64,000 nt of DNA from Acuticoccus sediminis (GCF_003258595.1 NZ_QHHQ01000001.1:1612001-1676000); one strand, 5' to 3'; shown: positions 27,211-40,478, counted from the stretch's first letter. Program-made: numbers and translations. The notes: generated from the sequence alone by a model not told the origin.

Positions 27211-28431
27211 ATGACCGATCTCTCCGATCGTCCACGGAACTTCACCTGTCACAACGGCGAGCGCGTCGCGCTGCCCTTCTCGCCGGACGAGTACCAGCGG
27301 CGGATGGCGGCGCTGCGGCGCATCATGGCGGAGGCGGATGTCGCCGCCGTCGTCTTCACCTCGATGCACAACATCGCCTACTATACGGGGTTCCTGTACT
27401 GCAGCTTCGGGCGGCCGTTCGGCTGCGTGGTGACGCCGGACGCCGCGACCACGGTGACGCCGAACATCGACGCCGGGCAGCCCTGGCGCCGGTCCCACTG
27501 CGACAACGTCATCTACACCGACTGGCAGCGCGACAACTTCTGGCGGACCGTCGCGGGGCTGGCCGGCGGCGCCGCGCGGATCGGCGTCGAGGGGGACCAC
27601 CTGACGCTCGCGGGGCGCGATGCGCTGGCGGCGGCGACCGGTCCGGCCGGCCTCGTGGACATCGCATCGCGCACGATGGCGGCCCGGCTCGTCAAGTCGG
27701 CCGAGTAGATCGCGCTGATCCGCGACGGCGCGCGGATCGCCGACCTCGGCGGGGCCGCGATGCGGGACGCGGTGCAGGTCGGCACGCGCGAGATCGACGT
27801 CGCGATGGCCGGGCGGGACGCGATGGAGCTGGAGATCGCGCGGGCCCATCCCGGCAGCGAGCTGCGGGACACGTGGTGCTGGTTCCAGTCCGGTCCGAAC
27901 ACCGACGGGGCGCACAACCCGGTGACGACCCGCGCGCTCCGGGAGGGCGACATCCTCAGCCTCAACGCCTTCCCGATGGTCTCCGGCTACTACACCGCGC
28001 TCGAGCGCACGCTCTTCCTCGGCGAGCCGGACGCGGCGTCGCTGGCGCTCTGGCGGGCGAACGTCGCGACCCACGAGCTCGGCCTGTCGCTCATCCGGCC
28101 GGGCGTGTCGTGCGCGGCAATCTGCGCGGAGCTGAACCGGTTCCTCGCGGGCGAGGGGCTGCTGCGGTACCGCTCCTTCGGCTACGGGCACTCCTTCGGC
28201 GTCCTCAGCCACTACTACGGACGCGAGGCGGGGCTGGAGCTGCGGGAGGACATCGAGACCGTCCTCGCGCCGGGCATGGTGGTCTCGATGGAACCGATGC
28301 TGTGGGTGCCGGAGGGAACGCCCGGCGCCGGCGGCTACCGCGAGCACGACATCCTGGTCGTGACCGAGGGCGGGGCCGAGAACATCACCGGCTTCCCCTA
28401 CGGGCCGGACCACAACATTATCGCCGCCTAG
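27211..28431 (+). pseudogene. creatinase (M24-fold creatine amidinohydrolase), interrupted by one amber codon
   Basis: Reading through a TAG at 27706-27708 gives a full-length 406-codon creatinase, very similar from memory to Pseudomonas creatinase (about 403 residues). Recognisable blocks are YCSFGRPFG, DGGQPWRR-like DAGQPWRR, IYTDWQRDN, TWCWFQSGPNTDGAHNPVTTR with the catalytic His at codon 235, RTLFLGEPD and GYGHSFGVLSHYYGREAGLE. The stop replaces the Glu of the KSAEE segment at codon 166. No frameshift or other stop occurs in the next 240 codons, so decay is recent, or the stop is an error or is read through. Creatinase converts creatine to sarcosine and urea. The ATG at 27211 has AGGA upstream. 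Confidence 0.9.
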
Positions 28432-28498
28432 CCCTCACTCCGCCGCTTGGTGCCCGGGGCGGCGGGTGATAATGGACTCGCCGTCCGGAGGCACCCCG

Positions 28499-29113
28499 AT
28501 GTTTCTCGTCACCGTTGCGTTGATCTGGGCCGTGGCGGCGGTGACGCCGGGGCCGAACTTTCTCGTCGCCGTGCGCTGCTCGATCGGCGGGTCGCGGCGC
28601 ACCGCGGTGGCCGCCGTCGCCGGGACGCTGGTCGGCACCGCTGTCTGGGGCGTCGCCGGGTGGCTCGGCATCACGGCGCTCTTCACGGCGGCGCCGCTCG
28701 CCTACACGGCGCTGAAGGTCGTCGGCGGCATCTACATCGCCTGGCTCGGCATCAAGCTTATCCGCAAGGCGCGGCGCCCGGTCGACCCGTCGCTCAACGA
28801 GCTGGATGCCGTGCGCGGGCCGCGCTGGGCGTTCCGACTGGCGCTCGGCACCAACCTCGCCAATCCAAAGACGGCTGCGTTCGTCGCCAGCCTCTTCGCC
28901 GCGGCGATGCCGCCGGACCCGGCCTGGTGGCAGGGCCTCGCGGCGGTCGCGGTCATGCTGGCGATCTCCGCGACGTGGTACACCATCCTCGTGGTATCGC
29001 TGACGCATCACCGGGTGGCGAGCGCCTACCGCTCGGCCCGGCGGGGCGTCGACGCGGCGACCGGCGCGCTCTTCGTCGCCTTCGGCTCGGCCCTCGCCCT
29101 GTCGGGCCGCTAG
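28499..29113 (+). CDS. LysE-family amino acid exporter
   Basis: A 204-residue inner-membrane protein of the LysE/RhtB translocator family. The N-terminal signature VTPGPNFLVAVRCSIGGSRR (residues about 16-35) is nearly canonical, as is the GTNLANPKTAAFVASLF segment; about six helices. It exports amino acids or related metabolites. The ATG at 28499 is preceded by CCGGAGGCACC. It lies 67 bases after the creatinase frame on the same strand and may share its transcript. Confidence 0.9.
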   Translation: MFLVTVALIWAVAAVTPGPNFLVAVRCSIGGSRRTAVAAVAGTLVGTAVWGVAGWLGITALFTAAPLAYTALKVVGGIYIAWLGIKLIRKARRPVDPSLNELDAVRGPRWAFRLALGTNLANPKTAAFVASLFAAAMPPDPAWWQGLAAVAVMLAISATWYTILVVSLTHHRVASAYRSARRGVDAATGALFVAFGSALALSGR

Positions 29114-29198
29114 GACACCCCCCGCCGGATCGGACGCGGGCCGGCACGCGGGCCGGCCGTCCGGCCGCGAGCGCCGGCGCGACCGGTCCCTCCGCGCG

Positions 29199-30227
29199 TC
29201 AGAGCTGCTGTTCGGCGCCGGCGAGGATCGTGCCGACGTTCTGATAGACGACCTTCCTGCCCTTCCTGGCCCGGCGGTCCTCCATTGCGAGGTGGATCCT
29301 CATGCCCCGGTCGCGCACGAACGGCAGGTCGCGGATGTCGAGGCCGTTCCACGGGTGGAACGGGTTGCGGCGGGCGATGCCGTAGAGCGAGGTGCGGATC
29401 GTCGGACGCAGGCTCTCCACGCGCCGGTGGAAGCCGTAGGTGTCGGCGACGACGAGGGTGTTGCCCTTCACGGGGAAGCGCTGCAACTGGCCGTAGCCGA
29501 GCGCGCCGAGATCCTCCTCGGTGAGGCGGAAGGAGCCGGCGGCGTGATGCGGGTTGTCGCTCTGCGTCGCGCTGCGGGCCTCGGCGTCCTCCCAGGCTAG
29601 GCGCTCGGGCGTCAGGCGGTGCGAGCCGGGAACGTAGGCGAAGGGCCCGTCGTCGGCGCCGACGTCGTGCAGGAAGAGCCAGAACTTCGCCGTCGGGTGG
29701 AAGGTGTCGGCGTGGAGGTTGGCCTGCGGGTCCGCCTCGCCGGACTGCGGGTCGACGACGATGGTCTGGAGCATCGTCGCCACGTTGCCGGAGCGGCCCG
29801 CGGCGTAGCCGATCAGGTTGCGCACGTCCGGCCGGCGCACGAAGCCGGCGAGCTCGGAGAGGGCCGATCCGTCGAGCGGCAGGGGCAGGACACGGTTGAT
29901 GGTCTGGCCCTGCCGCATCTCCCAGGCGGGGAGGGGGCGGGTGGCGAGCTCCTCGCGCACGCGCTCGAGGAGCGGCTCGGGGAGGGCGTTCTCGCGGATG
30001 ACGAAGCCGTCGCGGTCGAACCGGGCCCGCTCGTCGGCGTCGATGCGCCCGGCGAGGGCGGACCGCCGGCGCTCGGCCAGCCTGGCGGCGATGGCCACGC
30101 GGCGGCGGTGCAGGCCGGCCTCGTTGAGGCGGTGCGAGCCGATGACGGGATTCCGCCGGAAGGACTTTTCGGCCGTCAGGACGGCCGGAGCGGCCAGGAT
30201 GAGTTGGGCGATATTGGCACGCGACAT
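29199..30227 (-). CDS. phytanoyl-CoA dioxygenase (PhyH) family protein
   Basis: A 342-residue predicted Fe(II)/2-oxoglutarate dioxygenase. The facial triad is visible as His172 and Asp174 (LHADTFHP) and distal His267 (YGFHRRV), with a candidate 2-oxoglutarate arginine soon after (residues 274-278). PhyH proteins hydroxylate lipids, amino acids or secondary metabolites; the substrate here is unknown. It is transcribed away from rpsL and convergently with the LysE gene. The ATG at 30227 is the only reasonable start. Confidence 0.8.
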   Translation of the reverse strand: MSRANIAQLILAAPAVLTAEKSFRRNPVIGSHRLNEAGLHRRRVAIAARLAERRRSALAGRIDADERARFDRDGFVIRENALPEPLLERVREELATRPLPAWEMRQGQTINRVLPLPLDGSALSELAGFVRRPDVRNLIGYAAGRSGNVATMLQTIVVDPQSGEADPQANLHADTFHPTAKFWLFLHDVGADDGPFAYVPGSHRLTPERLAWEDAEARSATQSDNPHHAAGSFRLTEEDLGALGYGQLQRFPVKGNTLVVADTYGFHRRVESLRPTIRTSLYGIARRNPFHPWNGLDIRDLPFVRDRGMRIHLAMEDRRARKGRKVVYQNVGTILAGAEQQL

Positions 30228-30676
30228 GAGGCTACATCGGTCTCTCTGGGGTGCATGGCTTCTACGGCAACGGGTGGTGGGGGCGCAATTGATCGCGATC
30301 GACGGGGGCGAAACGCGCGCTGTGCTCCCTCTTGCGATGCCGTTCGGCGGCCCTATCCCCTCGCGCGAGGCTTGACGGCCGGCGAGTCTGTCTTTATGTC
30401 ACGCCGACCGAACGGCAGGCCGTCGAGCGCGGGCATTTTCGTGCTCGAACCGCTGCACCGGTATCCCGTCTCGAGTCTGAGCGGGCAGATCGCTCGCTCC
30501 GCTCTTGTTTTCGCGTCGCGCCTGTCTTCCGGACCGGGGGGCTGTAGCGGCGCGTTTGCCCGTTGGTGTCACCGCTTTTTTGGGTGGTGCACCGTTTTTG
30601 AGGTCCGGCGGTTCGCCGGGGTGTTCGTCCGGCAGATGCCGGTAAGTTTGCGGCCCGTGGCCGCGTGAGAGGTTTG
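30228..30676. promoter_or_regulatory. str operon promoter and leader region
   Basis: This 449-base divergent spacer between the PhyH gene and rpsL has no coding signal. A good promoter for rpsL is TTGACG (30372-30377), 17 bases, TATGTC (30395-30400). That would leave a leader of about 270 bases before rpsL, long enough for post-transcriptional control. The leader has short T-runs near 30575-30600 but no clear intrinsic terminator. Confidence 0.5.
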
Positions 30677-31048
30677 ATGCCGACGATCAACCAGTTGATC
30701 CGCAAGCCGCGTGTCGCGCCTGTAAAGCGCAACAAGGTTCCGGCCATGGAGGCCAACCCGCAGAAGCGGGGTGTGTGCACACGCGTCTACACGACGACTC
30801 CGAAGAAGCCGAACTCGGCGCTGCGTAAGGTGGCCAAGGTCCGCCTGACCAACGGTTATGAGGTCATCGGCTACATCCCCGGCGAGGGCCATAACCTTCA
30901 GGAGCACTCCGTGGTGATGATCCGCGGCGGGCGCGTGAAGGACCTTCCGGGTGTGCGCTACCACATCCTGCGCGGTGTCCTCGACACCCAGGGCGTGAAG
31001 AACCGCAAGCAGCGGCGTTCGAAGTACGGCGCCAAGCGTCCGAAGTGA
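30677..31048 (+). CDS. rpsL: 30S ribosomal protein S12
   Basis: A 123-residue S12, the decoding-centre protein and first gene of the str operon. It has the universally conserved [11 protein letters not shown] start, [19 protein letters not shown] and [14 protein letters not shown] loops. The lysines equivalent to positions 43 and 88 are unchanged, so no common streptomycin-resistance substitution is present. The ATG at 30677 with GAGAGG upstream is preferred over the GTG four codons earlier. Confidence 0.98.
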   Translation: MPTINQLIRKPRVAPVKRNKVPAMEANPQKRGVCTRVYTTTPKKPNSALRKVAKVRLTNGYEVIGYIPGEGHNLQEHSVVMIRGGRVKDLPGVRYHILRGVLDTQGVKNRKQRRSKYGAKRPK

Positions 31049-31242
31049 TGCGGCGCTGCCGCCTTCGTCTCGGCGCGCCCGGCCGGTGTGATTGGGCCGC
31101 TGCCGGTGCGTTACGCGTTCCTTCCGGATCGCGGTGCTGAGATGAGGACGGTGTGGCGGGTCGGGCCGTTTCAGGCGGCCGCGATCCGTCCGTCCCGAGG
31201 ACGGGCGCAGGGTGCGACGGTGGCACCCGGCGGTACTCGGGG

Positions 31243-31629
31243 ATGACGGCGGGACGGTCCGCGCTTCGGATCGCCGCACGTCAGATCTGTGCGATGGCGG
31301 CGCTGGCGGTTTCGCTCGGCGCGGTCTCGGCCCAGGATTCGTTCGGGGCCATCGCATGGGACCGTGAGAGTGGCCGTTGGGGCTACTCGTACAATTATGC
31401 CGAGCGGGCGGGTGCGATCACCCGGGCGCTCGACGCCTGCGGTGACCCGGGGTGCGAGGTTCGCACCTGGTTCCGCAACGCCTGCGGCGCGCTGGCCGTC
31501 TCCGGAGGGGGATACGGGGCAAGCTGGGGCACCACCGAGGCCGATGCCCAGGCCAAGGCGATGGACCTGTGCCACGCCGAGGGCAACGAGGATTGCAAGG
31601 TCGCGACGTCCACCTGCTCGTCGCAATGA
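31243..31629 (+). CDS. secreted DUF4189 protein, first copy, inside the str operon
   Basis: A 128-residue protein with an Arg-containing signal peptide (about 1-31, ending VSAQ) and a DUF4189 domain. The mature part opens FGAIAWDRESGRWGYSYN and has six cysteines spaced C-X4-C-X9-C-X28-C-X7-C-X6-C, expected to form disulfides in the periplasm. The function of the family is unknown. It lies between rpsL (194 bases upstream) and rpsG (15 bases downstream) on the same strand, so it should be carried on the ribosomal transcript. The ATG at 31243 gives a complete signal peptide; a frame opening at 31153 does not. Confidence 0.8.
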   Translation: MTAGRSALRIAARQICAMAALAVSLGAVSAQDSFGAIAWDRESGRWGYSYNYAERAGAITRALDACGDPGCEVRTWFRNACGALAVSGGGYGASWGTTEADAQAKAMDLCHAEGNEDCKVATSTCSSQ

Positions 31630-31641
31630 AATAAAGGTTAG

Positions 31642-32115
<474 letters not shown>

Positions 32116-32143
32116 TCCGGGCCGCGCGGTAGCCATCGGCGCC

Positions 32144-32163
32144 GCGCTCCGTTAAAGGAGCGC
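32144..32163 (+). other. hairpin in the rpsG to DUF4189 gap
   Basis: GCGCTCC-GTTAAA-GGAGCGC is a perfect 7-bp stem with a 6-base loop shortly after the rpsG stop. There is no T-run after it, so it is more likely an RNA processing or stability element than a terminator. Confidence 0.35.
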
Positions 32164-32227
32164 TGGCGCGCGGGTCCGCGCGACGGGCCGGTGGCTGCGG
32201 CGTTTCGGCGCACGGAAGGGACGACGC

Positions 32228-32644
32228 ATGGTGAAGGGTCTTCTGACGGGACTGATCGCCGTGGCGCTCTGGAGCGTCGCGTCAGCGGCCGGCGCTGTGG
32301 CGAACGACACCGCCTCGACCCGCTACGGCGCGGTCGGTCTCGACCCGAAGTCGCTTTTCGTGGGTTTCGTCACGGGCGTCGCGAACGCCGACGATGCCCT
32401 CGCCCGGCTGGAAGTCACGTGCGACGCGGCCGGTGCCACATGCACCGAGGCGCACGCCTTCCACGACCAATGTGCGGCCCTGGCCCGCGCCGCGTCGTCC
32501 TCGGCAACCGACGCGCTGGGCCTCAGCGTGCACGACACCCGCGCGGCGGCGCAACAGGGCGCCCTCGCCGAATGCCAGAAGAACGGCGGCGAAGGCTGCA
32601 ATATCCACGATACCTATTGTGCTCCCGCCGATCTCGACGAATAG
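32228..32644 (+). CDS. secreted DUF4189-like protein, second copy, inside the str operon
   Basis: A 138-residue protein with a signal peptide (about 1-25) and a diverged DUF4189-like domain. Its six cysteines are spaced C-X6-C-X9-C-X33-C-X7-C-X6-C; three of the five gaps (X9, X7, X6) are the same as in the copy upstream of rpsG, so the two are paralogues despite low sequence identity. It lies between rpsG and fusA on the same strand. The ATG at 32228 has GGAAGGGA upstream. Function unknown; a periplasmic or exported role is inferred from the signal peptide and cysteines. Confidence 0.75.
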   Translation: MVKGLLTGLIAVALWSVASAAGAVANDTASTRYGAVGLDPKSLFVGFVTGVANADDALARLEVTCDAAGATCTEAHAFHDQCAALARAASSSATDALGLSVHDTRAAAQQGALAECQKNGGEGCNIHDTYCAPADLDE

Positions 32645-32730
32645 AACTGCCCGCAAAGGCGGCCGACCGGGTTGGCCACTTCCGCGAACCCAGACCTTGA
32701 ATGCCGAACTGACAGAGTCCTGAGACGAAC

Positions 32731-34806
<2,076 letters not shown>

Positions 34807-35221
34807 GACGTCGCGAAGGCGCTTCGGGGGTGCCCGGGCCGTCAGGCCGGGCGCTCCGGAGCGGGGGTTGGAGCCGCCGGATCGACCAGATCCGGCCGGC
34901 CTTGGCGTTCACGGCCCGCTGTGCCGGCCGCTGCGATCGTGATCGCGGCCGGTGACGATACGGTCGGACAGATCGTGTCCGGGATGCGGGGCGTGGTCGG
35001 GACAATGGAGCGTGACGACGCGCTCCGGCGCCGCCAGCAGGGCGTAATCGTGCGGCAAACGCGCAATTAGGCTCAAATAGACCCAACAAATGCGAATTCG
35101 CGTGTTCCGGCGCGCGAAGTTCGGTGATAGACAGCGGCCTCACCTGTGGCCGGCGTCGATCGCCGGCCATGAGTATGACTAAGCGTCAGCCCAATGCTTA
35201 AGAGGAATGTGGAGATCGCCA
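34807..35221 (+). other. fusA-tuf spacer with strong hairpins
   Basis: No gene is seen in these 415 bases. Two strong inverted repeats stand out. CCGGCC (34924-34929) with GGCCGG (34947-34952) encloses an inner GCGATC/GATCGC pairing. TGGCCGGCG (35147-35155) with CGCCGGCCA (35161-35169) is a perfect 9-bp stem over a 5-base loop, about 50 bases before tuf. Neither has a T-run, so they are candidates for processing or leader structure. No convincing tuf promoter was found. Confidence 0.45.
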
Positions 35222-36412
<1,191 letters not shown>

Positions 36413-36433
36413 CGACCGGGCCATATGGCTACG

Positions 36434-36464
36434 AAAAGCGCGGCTTCGGCCGCGCTTTTTTTTT
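36434..36464 (+). terminator. intrinsic terminator of the str operon
   Basis: A textbook terminator 20 bases after the tuf stop: the stem AAAGCGCGGC / GCCGCGCTTT is closed by a TTCG tetraloop and followed by a run of T residues up to 36464. Confidence 0.95.
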
Positions 36465-37156
36465 GTGCCAGCGAGCGCCTCCAGCCGGTGGCGCGCTGCG
36501 AGGGCCGGCGGACCGTGGTCCAGCGCCTGGGCGGGTTCCCCAGGGGCCGGCTGCGACACGCGAGCCGTGCGGTGGCCGTCAGGCCGGACCGGACTGAGAC
36601 GCTCCCACCCCGCAAGGAGACGAGGTCGAGCCAACCCTTGTGGCCTCGGAGCTCGATTTCAGCCTCTTCCATGGCGCGCCCCTGCGCTGCGTGAGGTGGG
36701 TCGACGCGGTGGAACGACCCAGCCCAACCGTGGGCCGAGGACGTGCGAATGGGTCCGCGTCCGGCAGGTGCGTCAGTGGCGCAGGTGGTTCGGATCTTTC
36801 GAGATCTTCGAGCGGCCTCGTCCGCAATATTCGGTAGATATACGCCGTCGCGGATATCTGGAAATTACTGAACCTCCCGGAAAACTAAGCTGCTGCGAAA
36901 GTAGCCGTGATGTGAAGGACCCGCCTGAGGGGGCGCTCCTTCATGCATATCGGCGAGCCCGGATTGCTGACCATGCCGTCGGCCCCGGTCGCAAACGTAT
37001 CCGGACCGCGCCGGCGGCGACGGGCTGCACCGCCATTTCGCTGGGTGAACGATCGTACGCGCCGGTTTGTCGCGGGGGACTTTCGCAGCAGCCCCGGTTT
37101 CGGGGCAGGCGGACCTGAGGGGAGGGGGGCGCCGGGGGAGTGCGGTAGCGGGGGAC
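36465..37156. other. non-coding stretch between the str terminator and the S10 promoter
   Basis: About 690 bases without a credible gene: short open frames lack start sites and family resemblance. Two hairpins are visible: TGGGTCG/CGACCCA at 36697-36703 and 36715-36721, and GAAGGA with TCCTTC around 36914-36942. No tRNA or known RNA was recognised. Confidence 0.5.
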
Positions 37157-37186
37157 TTGAGACTTTTGCGAGTCGCGCCCTATACT
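37157..37186 (+). promoter_or_regulatory. S10 operon promoter
   Basis: TTGAGA (37157-37162), 18 bases, TATACT (37181-37186). This is the strongest promoter-like pair in the spacer and points at rpsJ, giving a leader of about 340 bases. Confidence 0.65.
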
Positions 37187-37192
37187 CCTCTC

Positions 37193-37532
37193 CGTGCTGG
37201 CCTTCTCGGCGTCCGTTCCATCCGGGCGACCAGGCTGGGACGGAGGGGTTCGGCCAGCGTTTTACGCGTGGCCGTTATGATTCCGTCATTTTTCCCCTCA
37301 GGGGGCTAGCGTTCCGCTCCGTCTTCGATTAGGTAAGCCGTCGCTCCGGACGACGGGGCGCTAGCCAAACGAGTTGACCAACGGCGTGTCGGCCAGCCTT
37401 TCGGAGGGCCGGACAGGCCGGTTTGTCCGTTGCGGTCCCTCCGGGCCGTTAGTCGTTACGGCATGTTGCCGTTGAGTTCGTGCGGTTCTTGAAACCGCGT
37501 TGTCCGTTCAGGCGGGTGCAAGTTAGAGACCG
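37193..37532 (+). promoter_or_regulatory. structured 5' leader of the S10 operon
   Basis: The leader has two nested stem-loop units. In the first, GGCTAGCG (37304-37311) pairs with CGCTAGCC (37359-37366) around an inner hairpin CCGTCG/CGACGG (37338-37343, 37351-37356). In the second, CGGAGGG (37402-37408) pairs with CCCTCCG (37437-37443) around CGGACA/TGTCCG (37410-37415, 37424-37429). In gammaproteobacteria L4 represses this operon through a leader; this RNA could play a similar part, but it does not obviously resemble the E. coli S10 leader. Confidence 0.55.
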
Positions 37533-37838
37533 ATGAACCAGAATATTCGCATACGCCTGAAGGCGTTCGATCACCGTGTGCTCGATACGAGCACCCGGGA
37601 GATCGTGCAGACGGCGCGACGTACGGGCGCGCAGGTACGCGGCCCGGTGCCGCTTCCGACGCGCATCGAGCGCTACACCGTGAACCGTTCGCCGCACATC
37701 GATAAGAAGAGCCGCGAGCAGTTTGAGATCCGCACCCACAAGCGGCTTCTCGATATCGTTGACCCGACCCCGCAGACCGTGGACGCGCTGATGAAGCTCG
37801 ACCTCGCGGCCGGCGTGGACGTCGAGATCAAGCTTTAA
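37533..37838 (+). CDS. rpsJ: 30S ribosomal protein S10 (NusE)
   Basis: A 101-residue S10, a 30S head protein that also acts as NusE in antitermination. The conserved [10 protein letters not shown] start, the [27 protein letters not shown] loop region and [12 protein letters not shown] end are all present. It is the first gene of the S10 operon, and rplC starts 10 bases after it. Confidence 0.98.
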   Translation: MNQNIRIRLKAFDHRVLDTSTREIVQTARRTGAQVRGPVPLPTRIERYTVNRSPHIDKKSREQFEIRTHKRLLDIVDPTPQTVDALMKLDLAAGVDVEIKL

Positions 37839-37848
37839 GAGTTTCGTC

Positions 37849-38679
37849 ATGACCCAAGTCCAGCAGCGTTCCTCCATTGTCGCTCGGAAACTCGGCATGA
37901 CGCGCGTCTACAACGACGCGGGCGAGCACGTGCCAGTGACCGTGCTGTCGCTCGACGGCTGCCAGGTCGTCGCCCATCGCACGAAGGACCGGGACGGCTA
38001 CACCGCCCTCCAGCTCGGCGCCGGCAAGGCGAAGGCGAAGAACACGACGCGAGCCATGCGCGGTCATTTCGCGAAGGCGAACGTCGAGCCGAAGAAGACG
38101 CTCGTCGAATGCCGTGTCGCCGAGGAAGGTTTCATCGACGTCGGCGCCGAGCTGACGGCCGATCACTTCGTTCCGGGCCAGTTCGTGGACGTCACCGGCA
38201 CGTCCATCGGCAAGGGCTTCGCCGGCGCCATGAAGCGCCACAACTTCGGTGGTCTTCGCGCCTCCCACGGTGTGTCGATCTCCCACCGCTCGCATGGCTC
38301 CATCGGCCAGTGCCAGGACCCCGGCAAGGTGTTCAAGGGCAAGAAGATGGCCGGCCACATGGGCGGCGTCCGCGTCACGACGCAGAACCTCACCGTGGTT
38401 CGTGCCGACGTTGAGCGCGGTCTTCTCCTGGTCGCGGGTGCCGTTCCCGGCGCCAAGAATTCCTGGATCATCGTCCGTGACGCCGTGAAGCGCGGCCTCC
38501 CTGCCGATGCGCCGACCCCGGGTGCGTTCCGCATGCCCGAGGCCGATGCCGCTCCGGCCGAGGAGGCGCAGGCTCCTGCGGTCGCCGACGAGACCGTCGC
38601 GGCGGCCCCGGCCGTCGACACGGCAGAGGTCACCAACGAGGCTCCGGCCGGTGACGACACCACGAAGGGTGACGCGTGA
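37849..38679 (+). CDS. rplC: 50S ribosomal protein L3, with C-terminal extension
   Basis: A 276-residue L3, an early assembly protein near the peptidyl transferase centre. The core has [10 protein letters not shown], the central-loop [20 protein letters not shown] and KKMAGHMGG. About 55 residues beyond the usual end (from about 222) form an Ala/Pro/Glu-rich acidic tail of low complexity. Its TGA overlaps the rplD ATG. Confidence 0.97.
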   Translation: MTQVQQRSSIVARKLGMTRVYNDAGEHVPVTVLSLDGCQVVAHRTKDRDGYTALQLGAGKAKAKNTTRAMRGHFAKANVEPKKTLVECRVAEEGFIDVGAELTADHFVPGQFVDVTGTSIGKGFAGAMKRHNFGGLRASHGVSISHRSHGSIGQCQDPGKVFKGKKMAGHMGGVRVTTQNLTVVRADVERGLLLVAGAVPGAKNSWIIVRDAVKRGLPADAPTPGAFRMPEADAAPAEEAQAPAVADETVAAAPAVDTAEVTNEAPAGDDTTKGDA

Positions 38680-39341
38680 TGGACATCGAAGTCAAAACGC
38701 TCGCCGGTGGTTCCGCCGGGACCGTCAGCCTTCCGGAAGAGACCTTCGGCCTGGAGCCCCGCGCGGACATCCTGCACCGCGTCGTGCGCTGGCAGCTTGC
38801 GAAGCGCCAGCAGGGCACCCACAAGACGATGACGCGCGGTGAGATCAACTCCACCGGCAAGAAGATGTATCGTCAGAAGGGGACGGGCCGGGCCCGCCAC
38901 TCCGACAAGAAGGCGCCGCAGTTCCGCGGCGGCTCGAAGGCGCACGGCCCGAAGCCGCGCAGCCACGCGATCGACCTGCCGAAGAAGGTCCGCCTTCTCG
39001 GCCTGAAGCATGCGCTGTCCGCGAAGGCGAAGGCCCAGGGCCTGATCGTCATCGAGGACGCGAAGGTCGAGGCGGTGAAGACCAAGGCGCTGCGCGAGCA
39101 GTTCAAGGGTCTGGGCCTCGCGAACGCGCTGATCATCGACGGCACCGTCGACGCCGGCTTCGCCAAGGCAGCCCGCAACATTCCGATGGTCGACGTGCTG
39201 CCGGTCGCCGGCCTCAACGTCTACGACATCATGCGCCGCGACACGCTGGTCCTGACCAGGTCGGCGCTCGACGGCATCGAGGCGCGCCTTGCGGGCAAGT
39301 CCGCGGCTGCGGCCGAGACCGCTGCTGAGGGGGCGAACTGA
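38679..39341 (+). CDS. rplD: 50S ribosomal protein L4
   Basis: A 220-residue L4, which lines the peptide exit tunnel and represses the S10 operon in E. coli. The tunnel-loop sequence [20 protein letters not shown] is present. The ATG at 38679 forms a TGATG overlap with rplC and is preferred over the GTG one codon earlier. Confidence 0.97.
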   Translation: MDIEVKTLAGGSAGTVSLPEETFGLEPRADILHRVVRWQLAKRQQGTHKTMTRGEINSTGKKMYRQKGTGRARHSDKKAPQFRGGSKAHGPKPRSHAIDLPKKVRLLGLKHALSAKAKAQGLIVIEDAKVEAVKTKALREQFKGLGLANALIIDGTVDAGFAKAARNIPMVDVLPVAGLNVYDIMRRDTLVLTRSALDGIEARLAGKSAAAAETAAEGAN

Positions 39342-39637
39342 TGGCCATCGCACTGAAGAACTACGACGTCATCGTCTCCCCGGTGATCACCGAGAAGTCG
39401 ACCGAGGCGTCCGAGAACAACCAGGTCGTCTTCCGCGTCGCCAGGACGGCGACGAAGCCGGAGATCAAGGAGGCCGTCGAGGCCCTCTTCTCCGTGAAGG
39501 TGACCGCGGTGAACACGCTCGTCCGCAAGGGCAAGGTGAAGCGCTTCAAGGGCATCAAGGGGCGTCAGTCCGACGTCAAGCATGCCGTCGTGACGCTCGC
39601 CGACGGGCAGCACATCGACGTGACGACGGGGCTCTGA
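39341..39637 (+). CDS. rplW: 50S ribosomal protein L23
   Basis: A 98-residue L23, located at the tunnel exit, where SRP and trigger factor dock. Conserved [15 protein letters not shown] [27 protein letters not shown] and the small beta domain are present. The start overlaps the rplD stop (TGATG). Confidence 0.97.
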   Translation: MAIALKNYDVIVSPVITEKSTEASENNQVVFRVARTATKPEIKEAVEALFSVKVTAVNTLVRKGKVKRFKGIKGRQSDVKHAVVTLADGQHIDVTTGL

Positions 39638-39641
39638 GACC

Positions 39642-40478
39642 ATGGCACTGAAGACATTCAATCCGACGTCGCCGGGCCAGCGTCAGCTCGTCATCGTCAA
39701 GCGCGACGGCCTCTACAAGGGCAAGCCGGTCAAGACCCTCACCGAGGGCCTGACGAAGTCCGGTGGCCGCAACAACCGCGGCCGCAAGACCGCCCGCCAC
39801 CGTGGCGGCGGTCACAAGCGCACCTACCGCGTCGTCGACTTCAAGCGTCGTACGAAGTGGAACGTCCCGGCGACCGTCGAACGGCTGGAGTACGATCCCA
39901 ACCGCACGGCGTTCATCGCGCTGATCAAGTACGAGGACGGCGAGCTCGCCTACATCCTCGCGCCGCAGCGTCTCGCCGAGGGTGACACCGTCATCGCCGG
40001 CGACAAGGTGGACGTGAAGCCGGGCAACGCGATGCCGCTGTCGGCCATCCCCGTCGGCACCATCATCCACAACGTGGAGATGAAGCCGATGAAGGGCGGG
40101 CAGATCGCACGCTCCGCCGGCACCTACGCCCAGCTCGTGGGCCGCGACGGTCCGTGGGCGATCCTTCGCCTGCAGTCCGGCGAGCAGCGCCTCGTCTCGG
40201 GTCAGTGCCTCGCCTCGATCGGCGCGGTGTCCAACCCGGACCACGGCAACATCAACCTGTCGAAGGCCGGCCGTTCGCGCTGGCTCGGCATCCGGCCGCA
40301 GACCCGCGGCGTTGCGATGAACCCGTTCGACCACCCGCATGGTGGTGGTGAAGGCCGTACGTCTGGCGGCCGTCACCCGGTGACCCCCTGGGGCCAGCCG
40401 ACGAAGGGCAAGCGCACCCGCTCGAACAAGTCGACGGACAAGTACATCGTCCGTTCGCGCCACGCACGGAAGAAGTAA
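39642..40478 (+). CDS. rplB: 50S ribosomal protein L2
   Basis: A 278-residue L2, needed for subunit joining and peptidyl transferase activity. It has [15 protein letters not shown] and the C-terminal [18 protein letters not shown] with the conserved His close to the active centre. It lies 4 bases after rplW and directly abuts rpsS. Confidence 0.98.
   Translation: MALKTFNPTSPGQRQLVIVKRDGLYKGKPVKTLTEGLTKSGGRNNRGRKTARHRGGGHKRTYRVVDFKRRTKWNVPATVERLEYDPNRTAFIALIKYEDGELAYILAPQRLAEGDTVIAGDKVDVKPGNAMPLSAIPVGTIIHNVEMKPMKGGQIARSAGTYAQLVGRDGPWAILRLQSGEQRLVSGQCLASIGAVSNPDHGNINLSKAGRSRWLGIRPQTRGVAMNPFDHPHGGGEGRTSGGRHPVTPWGQPTKGKRTRSNKSTDKYIVRSRHARKK

Noticed and set aside
27706..27708. Pyrrolysine or other programmed recoding of TAG in the creatinase gene
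   Set aside because: Creatinases have ordinary Glu here, no recoding signal is evident, and pyrrolysine is not expected in this lineage; mutation or error is simpler.
36465..37156. Several short open frames between tuf and rpsJ
   Set aside because: They have no ribosome binding site, no family resemblance and Arg/Pro-rich composition typical of chance frames in GC-rich DNA.
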